Below are positions 19,223-29,929 of a stretch of DNA of 35,071 nucleotides, piece after piece. The notes beneath the pieces are model-generated. The model did not search any database. It saw nothing but the letters and a program-made list of their open reading frames with translations, and was not told the origin of the DNA. Source of the stretch: Reclinomonas americana ATCC 50394 (Eukaryota; Jakobida; Jakobea; Jakobida); contig PS015265.1 of the NCBI GenBank assembly GCA_048213135.1, positions 23,461-58,531 on the forward strand, given 5' to 3'. Within the stretch, counting starts at the first letter, position 1, and every line of letters starts with the position of its first letter. The position numbers were made by a program, and so were the translations under genes.

Positions 19223-22200
19223 TGTGTCATGACCTCCTTCCTTCTCCTTTCATCTCTCAATCACTCCTCTGGTCGTCTGTCTCTCACGCACAGCCTTCTT
19301 TCTTCCTTCCCTGCTCACTCGCTTTCACGCACCTTCTCCTTCCGTTTTTGCCAACTCACTCAATGCTCTCCCTCCCATACTCTCACTCTCACTCTCTCAT
19401 CCCTCGCTCTTCTCTCTCTCTCTCTCTCTCTCTCATGACCTCCTTTCTTCTCCCTTCATCTCTCACTCGCTCCTCTGGTCGGCTGTCTCTCGCGCACAGC
19501 CTTCTTTCCTCCTTCCCTGCTCACTCACTCTCACTCGCCCCTTCTCTTTCCGTTTTCGCCAACTCGCTCAATGCACTCCCTCTCTAGATCTCTCGCTCTC
19601 CTCTCTCTCCTTGTCTCTCTTCTCCTTCATCTCTCACTCACTCCTCTGGTCGGCTGTCTCTCGCGCAGCCTTCCCTGCTCACTCGCTCCCTCCCTTTTTC
19701 TCACTCACTGGTTGCACTCCTTCTGCTCTCACTCAATGCACTCCCTCTGACACGCTCACCCTCTCTTTCTCTCAGTCTCTGTCGCGCTGGTGCTCATTCA
19801 CCACGTACCTTGCATCTCTCGCTCGCCCCGTGTGACTGCGCTCACTCGCACAACCTCCTGCCCTCCTTCCCTCACTCGCTCATTCACCGCATCCAGTTTT
19901 CTCCCTTGAGATCTCACTCCATCACTCCCGTTATTCTGCTTTCGCTCGCACAACCCTCTTCCTTCCGTCCTTCCCCACTCACTCCCTCACACGCTCTCCT
20001 TCTTTCCCATTTCTCCTTCGCTTCACTCTTTCTCTTCCCTTTTCCTCCTCCCTCTCCCCTCACCCTGCCCCCTCACCCTCCCCCAGGTGCTGAAGGACTG
20101 GTTTGGCGTGGAGAACCAAGGTGTGTGCGCATCACCTGCCTCGCCACTCACTGCACGTCGCCCACTCACCTCCTTCCCCTTTTTGCCGCGCAGTCATTGT
20201 GGCGCAGAACACGCAGGACCCCGACGTGACCTATCACGCCATCTTCAACGTGGCCATTGATCCGTTCACTGTCGACTGGAAGGGTAAGGCATCCGGGCTA
20301 GTCGCGCCCTTACTCCTTGCTCACCCAGCTGACGACTGCGCTCCTCGCAGTGGAGCTGTTCTCGTACAAGGGCACGCAGGTGACGAGCGAGGTGCAGTCG
20401 GTGTTCTACGAAGGGTCATTGTCGGGAGCGTGTGGTTTGTGGCTTGTATGTGTCGAGGCGTCGGATCGTGCGGTTTGAAACGTGCTGCCGCAGATGTGCA
20501 GCTGATTGTGGACGAGCTGCATGGCAACGATCATTGCGATCTGGTGTCGAAGTTTGGCAAGGGTGTGGCGATTATCGCGGTGGCGGCAGGTGAAAAGGGG
20601 GGAAGGGAAAGGGGGAAGGGGGGAAGAGGGAGAAGGGGAGGGGGAGGTGGGAAAGGGAGGAAGAGAGAGAGGGAGAAAGAGAGAGAGATAGAAGGTAGGG
20701 GAGATAGATAGACTGATATCTATGGAGGTGAAGGAGGATAATTCGAGACCATTGCCTCTGCGCTATGGAGTTCAGAGAGCGAGAGATTTAGAGGGAGAAG
20801 GTAGAAAGGCAGCACGGTTCCACACGCCTCGCAAAAGCCCTGCGATCTGTAGGTGAGCGGAAAGAGACAGAAGAGAGAAGCGATTGACCGACGACACACC
20901 AGTGGCGGTGTTGGCCGAGAGAAGCGAGGATATGTGAAGGAGAACGTTTCGAGTTCATCGTCTCTGAGTCGTGGTGTCGGGAGAGCGAGAGGAACTCGAA
21001 GGCAAGGAAGGTAGAGCTTAATACGAAAGTAGATGAGTTCTCCAACCTTCGCATGCAGATGGAGAGATTGAGGAAAGTCTCAGGTTTCTCTGTCCCTCTT
21101 CGTACCTGAATCACAGAGTTGAGAATGAGAGAAATTGGCGAGCGAAACAAGAAGGGTGATAAGGGTAGTCGGAGCGATGACGATAGAGCGAGCAATATAC
21201 GAGAATAATAATGGTTACTGAAGTTCATTCAGTAAGAGAGAATGAGAGAGAGAGAGAGAGATGTAGGAGAAAGGATGAGGGAGCGATGTTGCTTTCCTGA
21301 ACAAACGGGGGCTTTTCACTTGCTTTGCTTACAATCAAAAGANNNNNNNNNNNNNNNNNNNNNNNNNNNNNNNNNNNNNNNNNNNNNNNNNNNNNNNNNN
21401 NNNNNNNNNNNNNNNNNNNNNNNNNNNNNNNNNNNNNNNNNNNNNNNNNNNNNNNNNNNNNNNNNNNNNNNNNNNNNNNNNNNNNNNNNNNNNNNNNNNN
21501 NNNNNNNNNNNNNNNNNNNNNNNNNNNNNNNNNNNNNNNNNNNNNNNNNNNNNNNNNNNNNNNNNNNNNNNNNNNNNNNNNNNNNNNNNNNNNNNNNNNN
21601 NNNNNNNNNNNNNNNNNNNNNNNNNNNNNNNNNNNNNNNNNNNNNNNNNNNNNNNNNNNNNNNNNNNNNNNNNNNNNNNNNNNNNNNNNNNNNNNNNNNN
21701 NNNNNNNNNNNNNNNNNNNNNNNNNNNNNNNNNNNNNNNNNNNNNNNNNNNNNNNNNNNNNNNNNNNNNNNNNNNNNNNNNNNNNNNNNNNNNNNNNNNN
21801 NNNNNNNNNNNNNNNNNNNNNNNNNNNNNNNNNNNNNNNNNNNNNNNNNNNNNNNNNNNNNNNNNNNNNNNNNNNNNNNNNNNNNNNNNNNNNNNNNNNN
21901 NNNNNNNNNNNNNNNNNNNNNNNNNNNNNNNNNNNNNNNNNNNNNNNNNNNNNNNNNNNNNNNNNNNNNNNNNNNNNNNNNNNNNNNNNNNNNNNNNNNN
22001 NNNNNNNNNNNNNNNNNNNNNNNNNNNNNNNNNNNNNNNNNNNNNNNNNNNNNNNNNNNNNNNNNNNNNNNNNNNNNNNNNNNNNNNNNNNNNNNNNNNN
22101 NNNNNNNNNNNNNNNNNNNNNNNNNNNNNNNNNNNNNNNNNNNNNNNNNNNNNNNNNNNNNNNNNNNNNNNNNNNNNNNNNNNNNNNNNNNNNNNNNNNN

Positions 22201-23125
22201 NTCCTGAGATGACCGCTGTTTTCATCTCTCCGTCCTCTCTCTCTCTCTGGTACTCACCCGCGTTGCGCCACAGCGGCCATGTGCGGCATTGCGGCGCTGA
22301 CTTCACTGCTCGGCTCGTGCTCGCAAGACTCCAAGTGCTGCGCATTTATGAATAGCGTTGCGTTTTGGTTTGCGAGTTGTCTATCGCAGTGTTTTGCCAA
22401 CCTGTCCTACTCGCGTAGATTATTGTGCTGGTGGCCTTCCTCACCACGGCAGTGGTTTCCGGTAAGTTTCCCTTCCATCTGTCAAACCGCGCTTATCTCC
22501 TCACTCCGTTCTCTTTCTTGCACAGCGCTGTGGGGTGCGCTGGCCATCAAGGGCAAGTCGGTGAGTCCATTATTTGGCTTCATGATACCTCGCCGCTGTC
22601 TCACCACGCTGCGCAGTACATCAACGACGGACTCGGTGCGTTCGTGCAGAAGGAGCTGATTCCGATGGGTGTGCCGACGACGATTGCGAATGGTTTGTGT
22701 CCACGTCTCCCTGGCGTTGCCTGTTCATCTCACCCATTCTTCGTGCACAGGCAACGGTCAGTTTGATGCGCATCTGTCGCTGTGGCTGGCGGTCGGCGCT
22801 GCTGGTGAGTGCGCTTCACTTCTTATCTGAGACTCGCTGCCTCATTCTCTTGCCACAGGCCCCATGCTGATCGCCGTGCTTGCCGGCTTTATGGCTTGCT
22901 GCTGGTTTGTCGCCCTGCCCCTCTCTCTCTTTACTCTTTCGCTCACATCTCCCACGCAGCGGCTCCGCCAGCGACGACGAGAAGCGCATGCTGCGCGAGC
23001 CCATCAACATTGTGTCGTACTCGACTGCCCCGCCGGCGTCGTACGGCTCGCAGCCGCAGTCGTTCAGCGCGCCACCGGTGTCGTATTCGACGGCGCCGCC
23101 CAACAATCGCTACACGAGGATGTGA
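18873..23125 (+). CDS. Four-transmembrane protein (SUR7/claudin-like topology), 5' start unresolved
   Basis: Twelve exons: 18873-18935, 20087-20120, 20194-20283, 20351-20434, 20494-20589, 22274-22356, 22419-22461, 22526-22560, 22617-22692, 22751-22804, 22859-22904 and 22960-23125. Phases agree, giving 289 residues. TM1 is STIAVCCVISAGLIVAAL. A loop of about 90 residues follows (VLKDWFGVENQ, VAQNTQDPDVTYHAIF). TM2 is GVAIIAVAAAMCGIAAL, with a Cys-rich turn CSQDSKCC; TM3 is IIVLVAFLTTAVVSALW; TM4 is SLWLAVGAAGPMLIAVLAG. The tail is cytosolic and rich in Ser, Tyr and Pro (SYSTAPP twice). One long loop after TM1 followed by three close helices resembles SUR7/PalI or claudin proteins, but I see no signature of either. 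The first exon is missing: no ATG upstream joins in phase. Confidence 0.75.
19040..19810 (+). repeat. Tandem CT-rich repeat of about 200 bases in intron 1 of the four-TM gene
   Basis: Three to four degraded copies share landmarks in the same order: CTCCTCTGGTCG, CTGTCTCTC, CGCACAGCCTTC, CCTGCTCACTC, GCCAACTC, CTCAATGC, CTCCCTC. Copies begin near 19040 (partial), 19231, 19437 and 19611. No coding frame is maintained. Confidence 0.7.
20590..22273 (+). other. Long intron of the four-TM gene, with a gap and a foreign-looking block
   Basis: Donor GTGAAA and acceptor CCACAG join TM2 directly (VAIIAVAA-AMCGIAAL), so the 859-N gap at 21343-22201 need not hide an exon. After a GA tract, 20750-21240 is of more even base composition and open on the minus strand for 146 codons (20788-21228). 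I do not recognise that reading frame. Confidence 0.6.
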
Positions 23126-23392
23126 GCGAGATAGGGAGAAGGAGGGGGAGAATAGGGGAAAAGTGATGAGGCATGAAGGTGGTCTGCCGGAAAGGGAAAG
23201 GGGGTGGGAAGGGGGGTGGGACAGAGGAGAGGAACGAGGGTAGTGGGATAGTTCTCAAAGAACGAATGCAAAATGTAGGCAAGGGAGTGGAGAAGAGGTT
23301 GGAACCATGAGTAAATCTGGACGGTTGGGAGACCTTACGTTTCTGAAGGAAACGACGCTGACAGGGATGTTGCATCCCAACTGCAGACTTCT
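23126..23392. other. Spacer between the four-TM and FAM221 genes
   Basis: About 270 bases with a GA/GGGG-rich part at 23130-23240. I see no open frame or regulatory motif. Confidence 0.5.
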
Positions 23393-26232
23393 ATGTCAGG
23401 CCTGGAGAAAGCAATATTCCAACTTTCTAAGAGGCATGCGCTGCGCTGTCCTTGCTCCCTCCAGAACGTCGCAAACTCGATGGCACAACAACGTCCTGCA
23501 ATCAAAGGACAACTCCATCTCCGTCTCATGTCAACGCCATCCACCCCAGCCTCCACGCCTTCTCGCAGTCGCCTGCCTGTTCCACGCAGTCGACCGCAGA
23601 GTGCGCTTGTGCGATCCACTGATGACGCACCTCGCTTGTCAACAGCAACATCGACAACAACAACAACGACAACGACATTGATGATGTCAACAGAGTCGGC
23701 TGTGATGCGGGAGAGTGTGGATGAAAGAGTGAGTGAGTGGGAGAGAGAGAGCACAGGGAAGATGTGTATTGTGATCTTACTTGTGTCTTTCCCGCTCAGC
23801 ACGTCACTCGACTCCCGCGACCGCAGAGTGCGCGTGAGCATCGCTCAGGCCAAGCTGAGAAGGTGGAAGATGAGCTTCTCGATGATGCGAATGGAGTGGA
23901 AGGCGAGGAGAAGGAGGAGAAGAAGGCAACGCGACAAGTGGCGCCTGTCAGACCTCAGGAGTTTGACGCTGAGCTGCTTGGCGGCACAGTTGGAGTGGAT
24001 GGCGAGGAGAAGAGGACAGCAGCACCTCGGCAGCGACCTGCCCGACCTCAGAGTGCACGTGGCAAGACCGAGGAGCCTGACGACGATCATCTCGAAGCCG
24101 CGAACGGAGTGGATGGCGAGAAGAAGAGGACAGGAGTACCTCGACAGCGACCTGCCCGACCTCAGAGTGCACGAGGCAAGACCAAGGAGCTTGACGATGA
24201 GCTCATTGACGACGCGAACGGAGTCGAAGGCGTGAAGAAGACAGTGCCTCGACAGCGACCTGCCCGACCTCAGAGTGCACGAGGCAAGACTGAGAAGCCT
24301 GACGACGATCATCTCGATGCTGCGAACGGAGTGGAAGGCGTGAAGAAGACAGTGCCTCGACAGCGACCTGCCCGACCGCTGAGCGCACGACCTTCAGGCA
24401 AGACTGAGGAGCCTGACGACGATCATCTCGATGCCGCGAACGGAGTGGACCGCGAGGAGAGGATGAAGGCAACTGCACCTCGACAGCGACCGGCCCGACC
24501 GCTGAGCACACGAGATCGCCCTTCAGGCAAGACGGAGAACCCTGACGGTGAGCTCGTTGATGGCGCCAACGGAGTAGAAGGCGTGAAGAAATCAGCAGCA
24601 TCTCGACAACGACCGGCCCGACCGCGTAGTGGAAGTGATTGTCGCACTGGCAAGACCGAGGAGCCTGACGACGATGACGCGAACGGAGGGCAAGGCGACG
24701 AGGACAAGAAGAAAGCAGTGCCTCAGCATCGACCTGCTCGACCGCTGAGCGCACGTCCTTCAGGCAAGACTGAGGAGCCTGACGATGAGCTGCTTGATGG
24801 TGCGAACGAGGAGCTGCATCCACCAAGGCCTCGACAACGACAAGTGGCGCCTGCGCCTGCTCGCCCAGGTGCGTTCCTTTTTTTATTCTTGAGTTGTTGA
24901 AATGCTAATAACTGTTTGCAGTTGCCGCAGCGCGTCCTGGCAAGGTCGGCAAGCGAGGAAAGGCGGTGTCGTATTTTGTGTACAACAAGCTGGTGGGCGA
25001 GGCGGAGTGCTCGTTGCGTTGTTTGTGTTGGCTTGGCAGTGTGTGTCTTGCTGGCTCTGAGCGATGTCTGTGATACAGGGAGGAGGAATTTGCGCGCGTG
25101 TTGCAGTTGCATGCGCTCTGGCGTGTCATGGTGTCCGCTCCTCTTCTCACTTCTCTCGATGTGCAGGTTGTATCACGACTCGTGGGCCAATCGCGTGTAC
25201 ACACTGTGGCGCAGCAATCTCACAGGGCGCGAGTTGCGTGGTTGGCGAGAGGAGGCAAGAAGTGAGTTGAGATTACTCACTGTCCACAGATGCGTGCGAG
25301 TCAAGGGTCCCTGTCTCTGCTTTTGTGGCCACTCTGTTGCGTGCGAGACTGCCGTGTATCTCACTTGTGTGCCTGTGAACTGACGGCGTTCTTGTGATGC
25401 TGCAGTACAAGTCGCATGAGGTGCTTGGCAGCCGATCGCACTCGCTTTCCCCCTGTGAGACACGCGCACAGCTACCCCTCTTCTCCCTTCTCCCTTCTCC
25501 GTATCTACCTTCCCCCTTCTCCTCTCGTCTCTCCCTCCCTTCTCCTCGTAATTTTCTGCTTTGCCCGTCGGTCTTCTGCAACGTGACTCATCGGTTGTCG
25601 CGTCACGCAGTGGTGGGACGCCGAGGGCAAACAGCTGCGATGCCGTGTCGCCACGTGCAAATGTGCGCGCTTTGAGGTACGGCAGAGTATCTCAAGCGAC
25701 TGCCATCTACGTGCTCACCCGCCTTCCTTTTTCAGTACCTTCACCACCAGGGCTCGTGGTTCCTGCAGTGTCGCTGCAAGGTGTGTCATTATCCGTGTTG
25801 CTGCGGCACCACTTTCCCAATTTCACACCTCTTCAACAGCACCCGGGCATCGAGCATCGCAAGTCCGGTCGTCCGTCCCCGTGCCAGCACGCCGGTTGCG
25901 AGTGCCGCGAGTTCAGCACCGATTTCACGTGCATGTGTGGCGACCAGTGGAACGATCATAGTACGTTCGTGGACACGGAGGCGGAGAGGAGGGTGGAGGG
26001 CCGACCGGTGGATTCGGAGGTTGCGTTATTTGGGGATGAAACTTGGTGTGCGTGTATCGGCGGCTGACGAAGAGTGGGGTTGTTGTGGATGCAGCTGGTC
26101 AAGGGCGAACGTCGGCAGCAGATGCGTGATACGGTGAAGCAGCAGAAGGAGGCTGGGTGTGGCATGTGTGTTGGGTGCAAGTGTCTCATGCCGTGTCAGA
26201 GGAGGGGTGGGGGAGGAGGAGGAGGCAAGTGA
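23393..26232 (+). CDS. FAM221-family Cys-rich protein with N-terminal RPQSAR repeats
   Basis: Eleven exons: 23393-23728, 23800-24868, 24922-25012, 25079-25099, 25167-25232, 25290-25335, 25406-25420, 25611-25676, 25736-25780, 25840-26019 and 26095-26232. Phases agree; 690 residues. Exons 1-2 encode a Ser/Thr-rich head and about nine repeats of 31-40 residues with RQRPARPQSARGKTEEPDDD and ANGVEG, basic and acidic in alternation and likely disordered. Exons 3-11 match the FAM221 family: TLWRSNLTGRE, LCFCGHSYKSHE, CRVATCKCARFE, LQCRCKHPGIEH, then CECREFSTDFTCMCGDQW and ETEER-like DTEAERR. Cys and His are in the family order, probably binding metal. A Cys-rich tail (CGMCVGCKCLMPC) ends the protein. 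The start may instead be ATG 23480. Function of the family is not established. Exons of 15 and 21 bases, and four GTTGCG introns, are notable. Confidence 0.85.
23800..24868 (+). repeat. In-frame tandem repeat, about nine units of 95-130 bases
   Basis: This is exon 2 of the FAM221 gene. Units share CGACAGCGACCTGCCCGAC and GGCAAGAC, with GACGCGAACGGAGT further on. Length changes between units keep the frame, as expected for a coding minisatellite under selection for frame. Confidence 0.85.
25431..25473 (+). repeat. 43-base dispersed element, copy 2, in FAM221 intron 7
   Basis: It reads CCGATCGCACTCGC, TTTCCCCC, TGTGAGACACGCGCACAG, then CT-rich sequence as in copy 1. It lies wholly inside the intron 25421-25610. 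Confidence 0.65.
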
Positions 26233-26597
26233 ACATTGCGACTGGAAGGCAGGAGCAGAGCCAACGCGGTTCACACGTGCGGCTGCATTGCAGTCTTCAA
26301 ATTATTCATACAGACCTCTCTCTTTTATTCATTACGACGGCCCAGCTGGTCCTGCTCCTGCTATTGACACTGCTGTTGCCTCGCTCAGACGCCTCAATTC
26401 GTCCAGGACATACGATGCTGACACTCGAGTTGCTTGTGGTCTCTGCATCACACGCGCGTAATGAGCAGCCACCTCTCCCGGCGACACCATCTACTTCGCA
26501 ACCCAGCACTGGCGAATCAAATTGCGAATGTCTTTCGGCACGCTTGCTCGCACACTGTCATCGTCAAGATCGGCATCCACTCCGCCGATTGTGCATC
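26233..26597. other. Spacer between convergent genes
   Basis: About 365 bases between two 3' ends. There is no supported gene. It must hold both polyadenylation regions; a plus-strand TTATTCATTACG lies near 26324, but I see no clear AATAAA. Confidence 0.45.
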
Positions 26598-27372
26598 TCA
26601 AGCTTGCCTCCTGACCAGGTATCGCATGTACGCCGCGATCTGTGACACGCCGCCAATACAGAGAGCGGCATGAGATCCCACGTGGTGGTGGTGATAGTGA
26701 TGATGGTGGTGGAGGGGATTGTCGATAAGATGTTGTGTTGGAAGCTGTTGCTCCGCAGCGAAAAGACGGTCGAGCAACTCGGCCACTTGCTGATGGCCAT
26801 GATCGCGTGCCATCTGAGCCGCCGTCTTGCCCTTCTCATCGACCATGGGAATAAGACTGGGGCAACGAGTGGCGAGGAGCCGCACAATATCTCCGTGGCC
26901 TTTCTCAGCAGCCACATGCAGTGCAGTGCGCTGATCGTGCGCTGCCGCAGCTTGCCTCATCTCCAGTGAACAGCGTCGCTCATCGGCCAGCAACCACTCC
27001 ACCACGTGCACATGCCCTTCGCGGGCAGCCACCATCAGCGGCGTCCAGCCACCAAAGGCGACCATCTGTACGAGTTGCGACCCGACACCACTCTCCTCCC
27101 ACAAGTACTCCAACACCGCGAGGTGACCACAAGCAGCGGCGCAGTAATATGCCGAGCTGCCATACGAATCCATCTCCTCTCGCTTCAGCAGAGCGCGTGT
27201 GCCCTCACGCGACACCAACTCGCGCAGTGCCTTCACATCGCCATTCCACGCCATCTCCCATGCATTGTTCCTCTGCTGTTGTCTGTCGACGAGCACGAGT
27301 CGTCAAAGAGTGAGAGAGAGAGAGAAGAGGATGACAGGCGACAAACCTGTCACCGCCCTGCGCTGCGCCCAT
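26598..27372 (-). CDS. Ankyrin-repeat protein
   Basis: Two exons (27372-27347 and 27282-26598) give 236 residues: MGAAQGGDR joins QQQRNNAWEMAWNGD. Three to four ankyrin repeats follow: AWNGDVKALRELVSREG, GSSAYYCAAACGHLAVLEYL, GWTPLMVAAREGHVHVVEWL and RTALHVAAEKGHGDIVRLLA, with KTAAQMARDHGHQQVAELL closing the stack. The TPLMVAA and TALHVAA tetrapeptide helices are typical. The C-terminus has a His/Tyr-rich run (about residues 200-211) and no other domain. The intron donor is GTTTGT. The start is the only ATG that fits the first exon in phase. Probably a protein-protein interaction protein; partner unknown. Confidence 0.8.
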
Positions 27373-27741
27373 TACTCGACTTGCAAACGGCGGCCGCAGG
27401 ACAGCTCTCTCAATCACAACTTCTGTAACCACTGAGCGAACGAGTGAGCCATCGCGCAGCTCGCACAGAAGTAAGCACGTGTCGCGCACACCATCGCGCA
27501 CCATACACGCTCGATGTGCGGACAGTGCCGCGAAGGCGCAGCTCGATTGCGATCGTGTTAACGTTTGCGATCGATTTCTGCGCATGCAGCCGGCGTGCTT
27601 CCACCCAAGAAGATCAGTATGCGCAATGTCTCGGTTTCTCAAGGTGGTGTTGATGTGCAGACTGGTAAAGCTCTTGTTCTGGTGCAGCTGATGCATGCAT
27701 CCAGCGGTCCCACACGTCCTTTCATCGCTGCCTCGTGAGCC
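27373..27741. promoter_or_regulatory. Shared divergent promoter region
   Basis: 369 bases separate the ankyrin gene (minus) from the acetyltransferase gene (plus), so both promoters must be here. I recognise no TATA box or named motif. Short open frames on both strands have no support. Confidence 0.4.
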
Positions 27742-28530
27742 ATGAGCTTCTCCTTCCTCCCACTCAACGACGACGACGACCTCCTCCTCCGCGAGTCACC
27801 CACCTCCTCTCCTCCTCCTCACCTCTCCTTGCGTGTCGTCGACCGCGCCTATCGACTGCCACTGGGTGGAGTCGCGCGTGAGGCCGTGTTAGACGCGCAT
27901 GCCGTGCCGTTTTATGTGTTTGGCATGCACGTGGAGGGTGCGAAGGAGGAGGAGGAGGTCGGGCGCATCTCGCTGCGGGTGACCAGTGATGATGAGTTCA
28001 CGCTGCGAGTGCGCGGGCATATCGGGTATGCGGTGCAGGAGGAGCATCGCGGGAAGAGAGTTGAGTGGGGTATAGGGGGAAGGGGGGAGGGGGAGGGAGG
28101 AGTCATGGGACAGGGGGGCTGAAAGCGTAAGGGAGTGTTGCTCGGTGTCGGATGCATATGCCATTGCACAACTGCGCCCTCTGCTTCGACTCGATGCTCT
28201 ACTTCTTCCTCTTCTCCCTCTCACTCCCGTTGCTGGTTGCTCCTCCATTGCATTCATTGCTCCTTTTGCTTGCTTCCATCTCTTCCCCATTTACAGTACG
28301 CCTCCCGCGCCCTTCGCCTCGTCCTTCGCGTGGCACGCCGGCACGGCCTGTGCGAGGTGTTTGTTACCTGCAATCCCGACAATGTGGCCTCGCGACGGAC
28401 GTGCGAGCTGGCGGGTGGCGAGCTGGTCGACGAGTGCGTGGAGGTGCCGGAGTGGAGTGATTTGTACCAGCGTGGCGCTCGCGTCGTCTGTCGCTATCGG
28501 TGGGAGCTGTCGAGCGGGGATGGGGAGTGA
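27742..28530 (+). CDS. GNAT-family N-acetyltransferase
   Basis: Two exons (27742-28059 and 28297-28530) give 183 residues. The acetyl-CoA binding core is seen as GHIGYAVQEEHRGKR-YASRAL, with the splice falling just after the R-G-K-R loop. This is the motif A pattern (Gln/Arg-x-x-Gly) followed by a helix. Then VTCNPDNVASRRTCELAG is the motif B region (Asn-x-Ala-Ser-x-x) typical of RimJ/RimL- and COG3981-like enzymes, and the end ARVVCRYRWEL is the last strand. The N-terminus has an Asp run and no signal. It should transfer acetyl groups from acetyl-CoA to an amine, but the substrate cannot be told. The intron donor is GTTGAG. The intron 28060-28296 starts with a GGGGGA tract. Confidence 0.82.
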
Positions 28531-28970
28531 GGGGGACGCTGGAGAAGGCTGCTGTGAAGTCTTCTATGCCACTGCCACTGACGGGCGCCTACGAGATGAC
28601 TGAAGTACCGCGATCTGATGCGTGCTGTCGAGCAACACACGCAGGAGCGCGTCGTCTTCTATTCACCAAACGGACTGGTGACAACTTGGCTGAGCTGGTG
28701 CGTGGCCGTTTGCCTCAGGAGCGTGGAAGCGGACTGCGGGGGCGTTGTGAGCCGTTTGACGCATATCGAAACATTGTCTCGGCCGCCCCCCTCCCTCCCC
28801 GCTTCGCACAGGAGCGTCGACGCAGTGACGACACGAATCGCTTGATGTCCAGACTGTGTGCCACGACCACTACATCTAGTCGGCGCATTGCGGTGCCGTT
28901 GCCAGGATCAACAGGCGGCAGTGACAACTCCCGTGAGCAACACCATCATCAGCGACAACCACTCAACTGA
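28531..28970 (+). other. Possible short gene or gene fragment, unresolved
   Basis: From 28603 a reading frame gives KYRDLMRAVEQHTQERVVFY and SPNGLV; a second frame then gives NLAELVRGRLPQE and DAYRNIVSA. A splice from 28752 (GTGAGC) to an acceptor CACAG before GAGCGTCGACG would keep one frame to a stop near 28970. The two protein-like frames overlap and no start is certain. It may be a decayed gene. Confidence 0.25.
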
Positions 28971-29802
28971 CACCTTGGCTCCTTCCCGGACCTAACTTGC
29001 ACGTTGCCTGGCTCTGTTGGTTTTCCCTATGTGTTCTGGCACCAACAACTCTTGCTATCTCTCTCGTTTCCTTTGTGGAATTCGGCGTCAAATCCATGCT
29101 TGTCATGAGCCGTGGTTTCTCTTGCAGAAACGCCAGCATTAGCCATCTCCATTTTTTCTCGTTTTTCCGTGATGTCNNNNNNNNNNNNNNNNNNNNNNNN
29201 NNNNNNNNNNNNNNNNNNNNNNNNNNNNNNNNNNNNNNNNNNNNNNNNNNNNNNNNNNNNNNNNNNNNNNNNNNNNNNNNNNNNNNNNNNNNNNNNNNNN
29301 NNNNNNNNNNNNNNNNNNNNNNNNNNNNNNNNNNNNNNNNNNNNNNNNNNNNNNNNNNNNNNNNNNNNNNNNNNNNNNNNNNNNNNNNNNNNNNNNNNNN
29401 NNNNNNNNNNNNNNNNNNNNNNNNNNNNNNNNNNNNNNNNNNNNNNNNNNNNNNNNNNNNNNNNNNNNNNNNNNNNNNNNNNNNNNNNNNNNNNNNNNNN
29501 NNNNNNNNNNNNNNNNNNNNNNNNNNNNNNNNNNNNNNNNNNNNNNNNNNNNNNNNNNNNNNNNNNNNNNNNNNNNNNNNNNNNNNNNNNNNNNNNNNNN
29601 NNNNNNNNNNNNNNNNNNNNNNNNNNNNNNNNNNNNNNNNNNNNNNNNNNNNNNNNNNNNNNNNNNNNNNNNNNGAAGGAGGAGGAGAGTGAACAGGCAA
29701 CGATCCACGGCGCGAGCGAAATCAAGTGCGTCAAATCCACTGTTCGACCACGCTTATGCGTGAAGATCACAATTCTCGACTTGTTCGGAGCTCCGAGAGC
29801 GA
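28971..29802. other. Non-coding stretch with a 498-N gap
   Basis: 28971-29176 and 29675-29802 show no gene that I can support; N fill 29177-29674. Confidence 0.5.
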
Positions 29803-29893
29803 ACACACACACACAAGGAACCTGCTGCTGCCTCAAGATTGGTGTTCGTGTTGATGTGCTGGATACGGTTGAACTTGGTCACCAAGACAGCTT
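29803..29893 (+). repeat. Dispersed repeat, copy 1
   Basis: It has an ACACACACA run, then ACCTGCTGCTGCCTC, GATGTGCTGGATACGGTTG, AACTTGGTC and AAGACAGCT. A second copy on the same strand lies in the kinase gene at 33959-34029 with the same order of motifs. Confidence 0.7.
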
Positions 29894-29929
29894 TAAACGT
29901 TTGACAGAGCTGCGATTAGAAGATGCACG

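Noticed and set aside
25781-25839. Reading on from LQCRCK into VCHYPCCCG as coding
   Set aside because: The FAM221 order needs CRCKHPGIEH. Splicing 25780 to 25840 gives this in phase, so the Cys-rich run is intron.
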